This document shows positions 12,701 to 22,020 of a DNA stretch of 64,000 nt, piece by piece. The position numbers and the translations under genes were made by a program. This stretch comes from Charina bottae (Eukaryota; Chordata; Lepidosauria; Squamata; Charinaidae): assembly GCA_023362775.1 (NCBI GenBank), contig JALMGJ010000001.1:94644501-94708500 (forward strand). Direction: 5' to 3'. Position 1 is the first letter of the stretch. Each line of letters starts with the position of its first letter. The notes beneath the pieces are model-generated. The model was not told the origin of the DNA. It saw only the letters and a list, made by a program, of their open reading frames with translations, and did not search any database.

Positions 12701-15700
12701 GGAAGGAGGAGGAGGAAGGAGTATTAGGTATGTTCGCCGCCTTGAGTTATTTATAAAAAAATAATAAAGGCGGGATAAAAATTAAATAAATAAATAAATA
12801 ATAAATGAAGTGTTTCCGCCTCCAGCCCTAGATCCCATCCAACACATCTGGCTTCTCCTGATCTTTCTACAGGTATGAAGGAGCCATTTTTCCCAGCTCC
12901 ACTGCTGGATTGGAACACTGTCCAGAAGAAGATGCCTTGGAATATTGTACTGCTACTTGGAGGTGGCTTTGCTTTAGCCAGTGGAAGTGATGTAAGTCCT
13001 TGGCACCCGTTTCCTCTAATGCTTAGACTTTGTGGCAAGAGAAATACTGTCTGGTAGCATTCATCATACAGTAGGAAACCCAGTCCAGTTTACAATGGTT
13101 GCATCTTACCCACATGGATCAGTGCAAAATGGCAGAATCACTGGCTGCATTACAACAGCATGTTAAGCTTGCCTAGTGTTAACCTTAGTTAGCTTTTTAT
13201 GGTTTAGCGTGTTTTGCAAATCTGGTCCAATGTATGATGGAAATCCAGTACTGTGGTAACCAGGTTCAGTGTTTTGTGTGAATCCATCCATTCTCTGAAC
13301 TCTTTTCCTATCCTACTGTGCTTTGTTCACATAACACAGTGACTAAATTAACATGTTTTCTATATTTGCAAAGAGTCCCACTTTCTGTATTTCTACAATA
13401 ATTGAACCATAAAGTAACCAAACAGGTAGGGTTTGTAAATCGAGTTAAACCACACAAATAAGTCAAAGTTAAAACTAACCATGCTCAGGACATTGTGTGA
13501 GTGCAGCTGCCAAATTTGTGATCAGACACACTTAACCAGTTCAATTACAAATTTGGCAGATGTACTCAAACAACATGAACATGAACATGAAAACAAAATG
13601 TACTTGTAGGCAGAACACATCATGCAACGAGGTGGGCTTGATGAATCCAAGGCTGGAGTTAAAATCCCTGGAAGAAACATTAACAATCTCAGATATGCAG
13701 ATGATACCACTTTGATGGCTGAAAGCGAGGAGGAGCTGAGGAGCTTTATGACAAAGGTGAAAGAAGGAGGTGCAAACGCTGGGTTGAAGTTAAACCTCAA
13801 AAAACCAAGATTATGGCAACCAGCTTGCTTGATAACTGACAAATAGAGGGAGAAAACGTGGAGGCAGTGACAGACATTGTATTTCTAGGCACAAAGATTA
13901 CTGCAGATGCTGACTGCAGCCAGGAAATCAGAAGATGTCTACTTCTTGGGAGGAGAGAAATGACAAATCTTGATAAAATAGTTAAGAGCAAAGACATCAC
14001 ACTGACAACAAAGATCCGCATAGTTAAAGCAATGGTATTCCCCGTAGTAACCTATGGCTGTAAGAGCTGTACCATAAGGAAGGCTGAGCGAAGGAAGATA
14101 GATGCTTTTGAACTGTGGTGTTGGAGGAAAATTCTGAGAGTGCTTTGGACTGCAAGAAGATCAAACCAGTCCATACTCCAGGAAATAAAGCCAGACTGTT
14201 CACTTGAGGGAATGATATTAAAGGCAAAACTGAAGTACTTTGGTCACATAATGAGAAGACAGGATACCCTGGAGAAGATGCTGATGCTAGGGAAAGTGGA
14301 AGGCAGAAGGAAGAGGGGCCGACCAAGGGCAAGATGGATGGATGATATTCTGGAGGTGACGGACTCGACCTTGGGGGAGCTGGGGGTGGCGACGGCCGAC
14401 AGGAAGCTCTGGTGTGGGCTGTTCCATGAAGTCATGAAGAGTCGGAAGCGACTTGAACGAATAAACAACTCACACAACATCCTAAGCATGGTTAGTTTTA
14501 ACTTTAACTTGTATTTGTGGGGTTGTGGCTTAGTGCAATAGATGGACCAAGCTACTATGGTTTATAAATACATGGTTTACGTCTTAAGGTGATATATGAA
14601 TTCAGCCATTGTGGCTTGTTCAAACTATGGTTAAAATAAAGCACTGGTTGTACTATGTGAACCCAATCCTTGGAATTTTTTCAACTGACTTCTAGGTTGG
14701 ACTGACCAAGTTAATTCTGTTTGCATAAAATTTGCCCAGACTCCCAAACGCAGCCCTATGGGTAGCAACTGCTGTGAGGAGCAGGTTTTCCTTGGCAAGG
14801 AACCTTCCCGTGGACTGCACAGTGCAGAGCGTCAGTCTGTTATCAGGAGTTTCCTCTGGTCTAATTGAGGGTTTTCAGTGAAGAGGCACCAATGTGCCTC
14901 AAATGATTGCAGGATATATATGGAGATACAGACCTCTCTCACTCTCCAAGTGTTCTGGGAGTCTCTTAGGACCCGGCTCTGTTCCCAGGCCTGAGATTAG
15001 GGTGTGTGTGGAGCCCCTGTTGAATTATTTGGGATGTTATTTATGTAGTTTTGTCCAGGAAGTCATGTTTCTTTAAACTGTATTTTTAAAAATAGTGTAA
15101 GCCAACCAGAGTCTTTTTGGAATCGGGTGGCCTCGACATTCAATAAGTAAATAAACAAGCAAAATATAATTTCCCTTCCTACTCATTAGGCCCCAATCCA
15201 TCTTTGTGGGTGATATTCGAGCTTCCAGAGCTTTAAATACAGCTTCAGGAAAGCAAAAGCCCAGTACCTTTCCTCTTAGAGCATAAGGTTTTTAAGCCTT
15301 TGTGTAAACTTGTCCTACATTTTCTGGAGAACCCTTGATTAGCAAACAACTGGTGATGGATGCAGCTGGGGCCAGCACACTGTCCCGGTCAATTAGCACA
15401 TTCTGCTTAGCTTTTCCAGAAAACGTGGTGGCCGTTCCATCCGTGGTTGCTCACAGCGAACCATTCGGTGCTGTCCGTGTGCAGTTCTGTGGGGTTCGGC
15501 GGGAGAGCTCCCTACCCTGCTGCTTGGCACCAGCCCAGAGGGCTTCTGCCTGATTGGCAGGCAGCTACCGTTGGCATTCTGATGGCATCAGGACAAGGAG
15601 AACTTGACCTAAATTTAGCTCTTGGGAAGTAGCATCTAATAGTTAGGCTGCAAACTTGTTGGTTATTCAGCATGGTTCATCTGGCAACATTTTAAATTGC

Positions 15701-18700
15701 AGGTTTAATACAAAAATACCAGCCATTCAGTTTGGGCAGTCAGTGGCGGTGTGGAACAGGCTGCCCTTGTTCTCCTGAAAGAGCTTTGGCTGGAGAGAGA
15801 AACACAGGATCCAGACAAAGAGGATCCTGTGCTTCCTGGCCAGGCACATCCCTTCTTTGAGAGAGGCTTTTGGCATCGGTGCTTTGCAGAGTATATGGCC
15901 ACCCAATAGATGCTGGGGCTCATATTCTGATGTGCTTCAGTTCCTAGCTGAAGAGCTCTGGCTGACTAGAAGCAGACACTTAGCTCTTTCCTCTGTAGCT
16001 GGCAGACGTGCGTTGCCGGTTACTGTCACAGCTTTAAGGTGGATTGGGCACGGTGTAGCAGCAGGTTCTCCTGTGCATACATCATAGATGTGGAAAGAGT
16101 TGCGTGAGGGTTGTATGTGGCTCCTGTGGGACTGAACATTGCTTCCTTTGTATGTGTGAAGAGTACATAATACGTTTTGTATTTCATTAAATGAAACTTG
16201 TCCCTCTCAGACAACAAAAGTATGTTTGGTGAGACATGGGAAAGGGTTCATGAGATTCCTTATTGAGCTAAGTTTGCCTAACAGAGCACTTGCGGTAGCC
16301 ATTGAGTAAGCAGCTAGGCCGAGAAAAAAAATGGTGCATAGAATAATAATACATCCAATAGAAGAGAATATGTGTAGCTCAGGGTTGAACCATGGAGTCC
16401 TTGGTGCTCTCTGAGCTTGGTTGTTTGCTTGCAATCGTTTCATTGCCAGGCTAGGTCACATCATCAGTGCTAGTGTGTGTGGGGTTTGCTCCCAGTTTAT
16501 ATACTGTAGCTCATCCAGCCAGTGTTGGTGGGGGTGACAAGCTACTGTATATAAACAGAGCAAACCCCACTCCCTTCTAGCACCAATGATGTGACCTAGT
16601 CGGGTAATGAAATGTTTGCAAGCAAACAACCAAGCTCAGAGAGCACCAAGGACTCCATAATAATACATCTTTAGGTATGTGGCAGGGGGCGCGATGGCTC
16701 AGCGGGTAAGACACCAGGCTTGTCGATCGGAAGATTTCAAGTTCGGAGGTTCGAATCCCTAGCCCCGTGTGCTGGAGTGAGCTCCCGCACTCGCCCCAGC
16801 TCTTGCCAACCTAGCAATTCAAAAGCATGCAAATGCAAGTCGATTAATAGGTACCACCTTGGTGGGTAGGTAACAGCGTTCCGCATGCGTTATGCTGGCC
16901 ACATGACCGTGGAAGTGTCTTTGGACAATGCTGGCTCTTCGGCTAACAAATGGAGATGAGCACCGGCCCCGAGAGTCAGACACGACTGTGCGGGGGAACC
17001 TTTACCTTTTAGGTATGTGGCTTAGAAGCTAGCCCATTATTTTTCTAAAAAGCAGCTTATATTACGTAGGGATGGCTAAAGTCTGCAAACTATTTGTAAG
17101 AACTGCTTTGCTGTCTTAGAACAAGGCAGACTGTCAAGTGGGTTAATTCAGTAACCAGGTTAAGTGTATATGTGAATGCAGCCATAGAGTTGGAAGGGAT
17201 CCTAGACATCATCTAGTCCAGTCTCCCAATCAGCCCAAGATGTCAGTATAGCTTCCTTGACCGAATTGCTGTTTAAGCTCTATGTCATAGCTTTCCAAAC
17301 TGTGTGTCGTGACACAATACTGTGTCGCCTGCGGGCCCCAGGTGTGTCACATCAAAACCCGGAAGCGCTGATGGCATGCCGCTGCCGCCGTGCGCAGCCG
17401 CATGCACAGTGGCGGGCCATCAGCACTTCCAGGTTTTCGCACGGCACACCAGGACACCGCTGCCGCCACCGCTGTGGCGCACGAAAATCCGAAAGTGCCG
17501 CAGTGGCAGTGTGCAATAACCCGGAAGTGCCGTGGCGGCATTGTGCAAAAACCCGGAAGCGCCACCGCCACCGCCGCAGTGTGCAAAAACCCGAAAGCCC
17601 CGCGGCGGCGGCGCTTCCGGGTTTTTGCGTGACACCACCACCGCAGCACTTCTGGGGTTTTGTGCACCGCCGCTGCCGCGCTTCCAGGTTTTTGCACACC
17701 GCCATTGGTGTGTCGCCAACGGGAAAAGTTTGGAAAGCCCTGCTCTACCTAAATACCTCTGGCAAAGAGATTTCCCAGTACTGCCCAGAGTAGACTGGCG
17801 TTAGGAGGTTTCTCTTGAGGATTACCAAAAACGTCCTTTCCTGTAATTCCTACCACCTGGTTCTAGTCCTTCCCTCTGGGGCAGTAGAAAACAGAGTATT
17901 CTTCCTCTTCTGCTACAGTTTGACTGATATGAGAATCATCTGTTTTCTAGGCTAAACATATCCAGACTTGATTTCCACTATTCTGACCTGAACAAGACCC
18001 TTCTGATAGCCTGTAGTTGTTTGGCCCCAGACCTACTGTGCAGAGATCAGAGATATTTCTGAATTTGGAGGTTCCATTTAAACCTGAGGGGGAATGGTTG
18101 CTGATAAAACCTCTCCACCATTAAGTAGAAGTTGACTTTTGGCTAGTTATGAGGGCTCATGTTCCATTTTTGCAGGGCACAATTTTTCTTCAGAGTGAAG
18201 GGAAGAATATGCCTGGATTTATTTATTTTATTTATATTTCTAACTTATATCACCGCCCATCTCCCCCCATTTCCAGAGGGGACTCTGGGCTCTGGATTTA
18301 CATTAGATTACATTAAAATGGGTTGGGTAGATTGTGGTTCAGCATATTGTAGGAACTCAGCCATTGTCATAATACGTTGTGTAAGGTAGGCCATCACATT
18401 AAGCCAAACATGGCTTATTTATTTGGGCAAATCATATATGTGAATACAGCTATTCCATTTTTTAAACCCAAGTTTTGTGTATTGTATGAATTCAGCCTTT
18501 GTAATGTTTCTATTTTAGGGGATTGCTTTCTAACTCAAGTTTTTCTCCCTCTATCTACCAGGCTTCAGGGCTGTCCAAATGGCTGGGGGAACAGATGACA
18601 CCATTGCATAACATTGCTCCCTGGGCCATTGCAGTTATCCTCTGTCTTGTCATTGCCATCTTCACCGAATGTACCAGCAACGTGGCCACAGCCACCCTCT

Positions 18701-21700
18701 TCCTGCCAGTGTTTGCATCACTGGTAAAGCTGTTTCCAATGCCTACATTTATTTCTAAGATTTTATTTTGTAACTCATAATACAACCATTCCAACCAAGG
18801 TGCATGAATGATCCACAGGCTTCTGGATTAGCTGCTCGGGGATCAGCCAGTGCTTTTTATGGGATCAGATTCAGTCTGGGGCTCCAACAGGTGACTCTCC
18901 TCTGATTAGTTCAAAGCAGCAGGACCAAATGGATGATTTGCTGTTGTTGCTCCAATAACTTGGATAATTTGCTGAGGAATTTTCTGGGCATCTGCAGGAT
19001 AAAATCACTCAGATCCGTTCCAAGTTAGACTCAGAACGTGAGATAGGGTCTGAGAAGATAGCCAGGGAACGTTCTTACCTTGTTATCTGGGAACAGTTTG
19101 ATCCTGTTGGACCCGAGGAAGTGGACAGGATCCTCCGGACTGTAAATGCCACCACATGCCAGTTAGATCCATGTCCCTCCTGGCTGGTGAAAGCAGCTCA
19201 GGAGGTGACATGTGGCTGGGTCCAGACGATGGTAAATACATCCTTGAGAGAGGAGGTATTCCCGGCAGCCTTTAAGGAAGCGCTAGTGCGCCCCCTCCTC
19301 AAGAAGCCATCGCTGGGCCCTACTGTACTGGATAATTTTCGTCCAGTCTCCCACCTCCCCTTTTTGGGGAATGTGGTTGAGAAAGTGGTGGCATTACAGC
19401 TCCAGAGGATTCTGGATGAAACGGATTATCTAGACCCCTTTCAGTCAGGTTTCAGGCCTGGTCATGGGACGGAAACTGCATTGGTCGCACTTTATGGATG
19501 AACTTTGGCGGGAGCGGGATGGAGGCAGTGCATCCATCCTTGCTCTTCTTGACCTCTCAGCGGCTTTCAATACCGTCGACCATGGTATCCTTCTGGGATG
19601 GCTCAGGGAGTTGGGGGTGGGCGGCATAGTTCTGCGCTGGTTCACCTCCTTCCTCTGGGGCCGGTCCCAGTCGGTGTTGATAGGGAGTGAGAGATCCAGC
19701 CCACGGGCCCTTCTTTGCGGGGTGCCGCAGGGCTTGGTACTCTTTCTGCTCCTTTTTAACATCTACATGAAACCTGTTGGAGAGTTGTTTAACGCCACAA
19801 CGATTCTGCCCAACAGCTTCTTATGCCAAGACTACACGCTTATGGGACAACCTGTGCTGCTGAAATTATTGTTTTCTTTCTCATGTGGCAGTCCAGAGAC
19901 CAGTATACATTAATCTGGTCACTAAGACACAGTTGATCTCCTGAAGACTGAACTTTCAACCTTGGCTCCCTGTCATGGCCTCTTAAAGGAGTACAAAATC
20001 CTTGGCCAGCCCCACCAACTGTTTCCATTACATTGTGTCTCTGCTCTGGAGGCAGTTTGGAATGGATAAGCAGATGGTGGGGACCCCTGAAACACTCCTT
20101 TGCTGCTTCAGACCTGCATGTCTTTCCACATGTCAGTTCCATACCGTAAATGTTTCTCTCTTCTCTTTCCCACTCCCTCTCTGTTTCCGTCCCTCTAGTC
20201 ACAGTCCATTGAAGTCAACCCTCTATACATCATGATCCCATGCACTCTCAGTGCTTCCTTCGCCTTCATGCTCCCTGTAGCAACCCCTCCAAATGCCATT
20301 GTGTTCTCGTATGGCCACCTCCACGTTTCTGACATGGTAAGCTGGCAGTTGTGCTTTCAACAGAGACTTCCATATCCAAGTTTTTAAAAAGAAGACAAGT
20401 TAAGTAAAGCTATTCCCAACATCCTGGGGGCCAATCCAAATATAGTCACCACCTGTAAGGAGACCGTGAGTTCTAGTCCCGCCTTAGGCATGAAAGCCGG
20501 CTGGGTGACCTTGGGCCAGTCCTTCTCCTCAGCCCAACTCACCTCACAGGGTGGTTGTTGTGGGAAAATAAGAGGAAGGAGTATTACGTATGTTCCCCAC
20601 CTTAAGTTATTTATAAAAATAATAAAGGTGGGATAATTTTTTTAAAAAAAGTTATCAAGCTTATACTGTAATTCAGTGTAAGTTTCCTTTGAGTTAGTAA
20701 TGCCATAGTAACTTCAAGGATATGTCCAACTGGCAGGAATATAGAAATGAAGCTCTCTTTTTTTTTTAATACTTCAGTCTAATTTACATTCCTGGGATTT
20801 TTTGCTGGTCTTCCATTGAAATAGTAACCAGATCTGACAATGGTTTGAGATTCAGTATCAACCATGGTGGGCTAGGTGTTGTGCTGGCAATGCATTTTGG
20901 TTTAAGTTGGCTCAAGTAAAATGTATTTTCATCCTGATCTTGCTATCTTTTTGGACTGTCTCTCTCAGCATACCACTCAAAGGCCTTGTGTGTCCCTCAG
21001 AAAAAGCTGTGCACCCTTGTTGTATGCAGAGGCTCACACAACAGGCAGTTTCTGTAAAGCTGGAGAGAATTTTCTTCTACTGGAACGTAGACTTACACAA
21101 ACCAGATGTTCTGAAAAAATTGGATTTATCCTCATTTTGAAATGTAAAGCTAGAGTTTCAGTTTGGTGTCCAAATGTAAATTTTGAGGCATTCCTACTAC
21201 TAATTTAGAGCTATGTTGAAATACCACCTTTTACTTTCTGTAAAGCAGGATATAAATAAACTACTGTTTGCACCAGAAAGCTCAGTGGCTGTTCAGTGAT
21301 CTATGCATTCTAACCTTGCAGTTCCCATAAAACCAGTGTTGTAACTCCCACTTTGAAGACAGAAATCAAATTAGGAAGGAGCAGTGACAGAATGGAGCAA
21401 ATGCTCCCATCCTGTTTTATACCTTGTCCATACTATTCCTGCTATTCAACAGCATCAGATTCTTTTTTTTCCTGTAAAATAAAATAGGTATAGGTATATA
21501 TCTCTGTTGATTTGAACAATCCTGGGTAATAGTGAGGCTCAGCTAAATCTTGAGCCTAGTTTGTATGTGAACAGTTCAGAACGTCCAATGCTATGATTCC
21601 CCCAGTGACTGTGCTATCTGGTAGTGCAAGTTCCAAATGGACCTCTCTCCCTGGAGGGGGAGGCTGTTGGTGTTCATCTTGTTCTTTGGAATTTCCTAGA

Positions 21701-22020
21701 ATATGCAAAGTGGAGAGCAAAGAGTGCTTGTACATTGTATTCCTGGAACAGGGAGAAGGGGGTGGTTCCCTTCTGGTTAAAAAGCATCATCATCTGACAT
21801 GTGTCTGATCACTCCTCCTCTCACCTACTCTATGAAAGAGCTGCAGAACCTTTGGACTTCACATTGCTTTCCTGTTTTCTGTCCCCTCCAGGTTAAAGCT
21901 GGAATTGTTATGAACATCATTGGAGTCATTTGCGTAACTCTGGCCATCAACAGCTGGGGGCGTGCCATGTTCGACTTAGACACTTTTCCATTATGGGCAA
22001 ACAGCACCATAGGGAAGTGA
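572..22020 (+). CDS. SLC13A5: Sodium-dependent citrate transporter NaCT, 3' ten coding exons (5' partial)
   Basis: This is a plasma-membrane Na+-coupled citrate/dicarboxylate carrier of the DASS/SLC13 family. Ten coding exons join in frame: 572-708, 1364-1578, 8617-8779, 9128-9250, 10675-10887, 11657-11778, 12873-12991, 18562-18723, 20199-20336 and 21892-22020. All have AG/GT borders, and together they give 506 residues plus TGA. Visible family hallmarks are the two substrate/Na+ clamp motifs, WISNTATT (SNT at 1413-1421) and [14 protein letters not shown] (SNV at 18676-18684), the [15 protein letters not shown] loop, and several hydrophobic membrane segments. Length fits a full protein of about 570-580 residues with the first roughly 80 residues encoded left of the window. 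SLC13A2 and SLC13A3 are close paralogues; the choice of SLC13A5 rests on sequence similarity and the MED31-TXNDC17-KIAA0753 neighbourhood. Introns carry many transposon insertions but no exon is disrupted. Confidence 0.95.
920..1244. mobile_element. hAT-type non-autonomous element, family 1
   Basis: A 309-bp element (928-1236) starts CAGGGTTTCCCAATCAGGGT and ends AAGTTGAGAGAGGCTG. It is flanked by a perfect 8-bp target duplication GAATAGAT (920-927 and 1237-1244). Inverted ends with 8-bp duplications are the hAT superfamily signature. A second copy lies at 61715-62023. No coding capacity. Confidence 0.88.
1364..1578 (+). CDS. SLC13A5: SLC13A5 exon b
   Basis: Encodes [20 protein letters not shown], the first SNT clamp, followed by the variable cytoplasmic loop. 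Donor gtgagt, phase 1. With the start of the next exon the loop is roughly 15 residues longer than I expect for the human protein. Confidence 0.93.
1738..1840. repeat. Unclassified interspersed repeat fragment
   Basis: The stretch reading cactcgtagccgagtaagat and following resembles a dispersed amniote repeat. No ends or target duplication are visible. Family not recognised; low confidence. Confidence 0.3.
3299..3580 (+). mobile_element. Solo LTR, copy 1
   Basis: A 272-bp unit (3304-3575) begins TGTGGTGG and ends CCTGATA (CA decayed to TA). Perfect 5-bp direct repeats ATACA flank it (3299-3303 and 3576-3580). It carries an internal AATAAA polyadenylation signal (gggcaaataaagaactgg). It matches 8257-8529 closely over its whole length. 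With no internal retroviral or gypsy-like genes, this is a solo LTR left by recombination. It lies inside the L1 remnant, so it is younger than that. Confidence 0.75.
4785..4855 (+). repeat. tRNA-like SINE fragment
   Basis: A short stretch (atggcgtaatggttaaagag) resembles the A-box head of a tRNA-derived SINE. The remainder is not recognisable. Fragmentary. Confidence 0.3.
5143..5595 (+). mobile_element. CR1/L2 LINE 3' fragment split by a hAT element
   Basis: Plus-strand translation shows the reverse-transcriptase C-terminal region typical of CR1/L2 elements ([10 protein letters not shown], then LQLVQNAAS, with frame breaks). The block starts before 5171 and resumes at 5262, so the 91-bp hAT element at 5171-5261 inserted into it. 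It ends near a short GT repeat at 5583-5594. Confidence 0.65.
5163..5269. mobile_element. hAT-type palindromic MITE (CAGTGTTT family), nested
   Basis: Element 5171-5261 is a near-palindrome: CAGTGTTTTCAACCTTGGCC at the left, the complementary arm ending AAAAACACTG at the right, around an inner gaattctgggagttgaagtc core. The 8-bp duplication CCCTCATC is perfect (5163-5170, 5262-5269). It is inserted in a CR1 fragment. Confidence 0.9.
6063..6408 (-). mobile_element. tRNA-derived SINE, dimeric form (SINE-A), antisense
   Basis: On the minus strand a tRNA-like head (tttggtctagtggttaaggc) is followed by a core containing gtgaccttgggcca and a tail of repeated A/T-rich motifs. The head-core module is present twice, joined at a tctcagccctaggaagga junction. 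The copy at 12437-12806 has the same dimer junction. The gtgaccttgggc block resembles the conserved core of MIR/CORE-SINEs. Confidence 0.75.
6664..7441. mobile_element. hAT-type palindromic MITE interrupted by BovB
   Basis: The left terminus CAGTGTTTCTCAAC (6672-6685) and the rest (from 7304 to 7433, ending AGAAACACTG) belong to one CAGTGTTT-family element. An 8-bp duplication TCCCAAGC flanks the whole (6664-6671, 7434-7441). A BovB fragment is inserted 14 bp inside the left end. Confidence 0.9.
6686..7303 (-). mobile_element. BovB/RTE LINE 3' fragment (subfamily 1)
   Basis: A 198-codon open frame (7298 to 6702, minus strand) encodes the C-terminal part of the RTE-clade ORF2. It contains [40 protein letters not shown] and KSRTRLND, followed by the BovB 3' end (gtccgactcttcgtgacc on the plus strand). 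It is 5' truncated. A 9-bp duplication TTTCTCAAC (6677-6685, 7304-7312) flanks it. The uninterrupted frame suggests a fairly young insertion. Its 3' end and C terminus differ from the other BovB copies in the window (13610, 62499). Confidence 0.9.
7972..8105. mobile_element. hAT-type palindromic MITE (CAGTGTTT family)
   Basis: Element 7980-8097 begins CATTGTTTCTCAGC and ends GAGAGACACTG, with near-perfect inverted arms. The 8-bp duplication GACTAGAA is perfect (7972-7979, 8098-8105). Confidence 0.9.
8252..8534 (+). mobile_element. Solo LTR, copy 2
   Basis: A 273-bp unit (8257-8529) begins TGTAGTGG and ends CCTGACA. It is collinear with the LTR at 3304-3575 and has the same internal AATAAA. 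Flanking 5-mers are GCTGA and GCTGT (one mismatch). It lies in an SLC13A5 intron 83 bp before the exon at 8617, in the same transcriptional sense, so its polyadenylation signal is near a splice acceptor. Confidence 0.72.
8617..8779 (+). CDS. SLC13A5: SLC13A5 exon c
   Basis: Encodes the end of the loop and [19 protein letters not shown], a core membrane-embedded segment of the family. Donor gtaagt, phase 2. Confidence 0.94.
9128..9250 (+). CDS. SLC13A5: SLC13A5 exon d
   Basis: Encodes [20 protein letters not shown] and a hydrophobic helix. Acceptor follows ccaaacag; donor gtaagt, phase 2. Confidence 0.94.
10225..10640 (-). mobile_element. CR1/L2 LINE fragment, antisense
   Basis: Minus-strand translation gives a decayed CR1/L2 C terminus ([19 protein letters not shown], then [18 protein letters not shown]). 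It abuts the SLC13A5 exon at 10675. A long minus-strand open frame from 11043 to 10366 is a chance fusion of antisense exon and LINE. Confidence 0.65.
10675..10887 (+). CDS. SLC13A5: SLC13A5 exon e
   Basis: Encodes [16 protein letters not shown], the [18 protein letters not shown] block and a following membrane helix ending [10 protein letters not shown]. Donor gtgagt, phase 2. Confidence 0.94.
11095..11260 (+). mobile_element. tRNA-derived SINE fragment
   Basis: A tRNA-like head with a B-box-like gagttcaaatccc and a downstream ctttgggcaaaccctgcctc core suggests an old SINE. No target duplication was found. Confidence 0.45.
11657..11778 (+). CDS. SLC13A5: SLC13A5 exon f
   Basis: Encodes [20 protein letters not shown] and a short charged, Cys-containing loop (CGSCSQNSC). 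Donor gtaaag, phase 1. Confidence 0.92.
12437..12806 (+). mobile_element. tRNA-derived SINE, dimeric form (SINE-A)
   Basis: Head tttggtctagtggttaaggt, core gtgaccttgggccagtcc, then a second core copy after a ctaggaaggagccaatggca junction. The tail is gccttgagttatttataaaa followed by AAAT repeats. Its right end is 67 bp from the SLC13A5 exon at 12873. Confidence 0.75.
12873..12991 (+). CDS. SLC13A5: SLC13A5 exon g
   Basis: Encodes [20 protein letters not shown] and [11 protein letters not shown], a highly conserved re-entrant segment of SLC13 carriers. Donor gtaagt, phase 0. Confidence 0.94.
13610..14470 (+). mobile_element. BovB/RTE LINE 3' fragment (subfamily 2)
   Basis: Two adjacent plus-strand frames, 13622-13846 and 13858-14541, together encode the RT palm ([19 protein letters not shown]) and the C-terminal domain ([40 protein letters not shown]). 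The frame break falls in an A-run at 13799-13804, one base short. The element is 5' truncated and ends near gtcggaagcgacttgaacg. The protein and 3' end match the copy at 62499-64000, not the one at 6686. Confidence 0.88.
16343..16669 (-). mobile_element. Long-hairpin element with hammerhead-like core (family G, copy 1)
   Basis: The element spans 16356-16656 and is flanked by a perfect 13-bp duplication ATAATAATACATC (16343-16355, 16657-16669). It has long inverted arms: ggagtccttggtgctctctg near 16394 against cagagagcaccaaggactcc ending at 16656. Its left end shares the caatagaRgagaa...gctcagggttgaac leader with the copy at 26048. The long target duplication argues for a retroelement rather than a cut-and-paste transposon. 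Hammerhead-like motifs in the arms suggest a Penelope-like/retrozyme relative. Confidence 0.75.
16431..16470 (-). ncRNA. Hammerhead-ribozyme-like motif, degenerate
   Basis: On the minus strand the left arm reads CTGATGA (16461-16467), a helix II region, then GAAAC (16437-16441). Helix I is GCA/TGC. Helix II pairing is poor (TGACC/GGCAA), and the base triplet after GAAAC is not GUH, so this copy is probably inactive. The opposite arm near 16582-16620 has CCAATGA and GAAAT, also decayed. Confidence 0.4.
16670..17021 (+). mobile_element. tRNA-derived SINE with BovB-like tail (SINE-B)
   Basis: Element 16684-17007 has an A-box-like gatggctcagcgggtaagac and a B-box ggttcgaatccc. The 3' region includes a gagtcagacacgactgtg stretch matching the BovB 3' end, and it ends acctttacctt. 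A perfect 14-bp duplication TTTAGGTATGTGGC flanks it (16670-16683, 17008-17021). The shared tail fits mobilisation by BovB, as known for squamate Sauria-type SINEs. Confidence 0.85.
17190..18120. repeat. Old CR1-like fragment split by a hAT element
   Basis: The stretches before 17286 (gttggaagggatcctagaca, then atctagtccagtctccc) and after 17742 resemble the 3' part of an ancient CR1-like amniote repeat. The hAT element 17286-17742 separates the two halves. Exact ends are not visible. Confidence 0.4.
17278..17750. mobile_element. GC-rich hAT-type element, TGTGTCG family
   Basis: The ends are CATAGCTTTCCAAACTG (17286) and GTTTGGAAAGCCCTG (17742). Flanking 8-mers CTCTATGT and CTCTACCT match at six positions. 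The interior holds many inverted and direct copies of an AAAACCCGGAAGCG-type unit. Open frames of 65-178 codons on both strands are compositional artefacts. Related copies are at 28794, 54669 and 63092. Confidence 0.75.
18210..18310 (-). repeat. CR1/L2 3' tail, antisense
   Basis: A tttatttatttt stretch followed by atcaccgcccatctcc matches the reverse complement of the CR1/L2 3' tail seen also at 26785, 36060 and 54935. Confidence 0.55.
18562..18723 (+). CDS. SLC13A5: SLC13A5 exon h
   Basis: 54 whole codons starting [12 protein letters not shown]. It contains the second clamp motif [18 protein letters not shown]. Donor gtaaag, phase 0. Confidence 0.94.
18990..19800 (+). mobile_element. CR1/L2 LINE reverse-transcriptase fragment
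   Basis: Two frames (19121-19501 and 19464-19913) carry the RT N-terminal region. The first has [33 protein letters not shown] and [16 protein letters not shown]. The second has [19 protein letters not shown] and LLCGVPQG. A frameshift occurs near 19490. Lies between SLC13A5 exons h and i in the sense orientation. Confidence 0.82.
20199..20336 (+). CDS. SLC13A5: SLC13A5 exon i
   Basis: 46 whole codons: [20 protein letters not shown], then [15 protein letters not shown], nearly invariant in the family. Donor gtaagc. Confidence 0.95.
20458..20650 (+). mobile_element. SINE-A, 5' truncated
   Basis: Starts at agaccgtgagttctagtccc and continues with the gtgaccttgggccagtcctt core and the ttatttataaaaataataaa tail, in the intron after the exon at 20199-20336. 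Confidence 0.7.
21892..22020 (+). CDS. SLC13A5: SLC13A5 terminal coding exon
   Basis: Encodes the last membrane helix ([20 protein letters not shown]) and a short extracellular tail ending in TGA at 22018-22020. The tail has an Asn-Ser-Thr sequon (WANSTIGK), fitting the N-glycosylated C terminus known for this family. Confidence 0.95.
   Translation, partial: VKAGIVMNIIGVICVTLAINSWGRAMFDLDTFPLWANSTIGK

Noticed and set aside
16684..17007. A real tRNA gene in the SINE-B head
   Set aside because: A- and B-box-like motifs are present, but there is no complete cloverleaf and the unit recurs with target duplications as a SINE.
17257..17793. 178-codon frame and several opposite-strand frames
   Set aside because: They lie inside a GC-rich hAT element made of short repeats; composition explains them.
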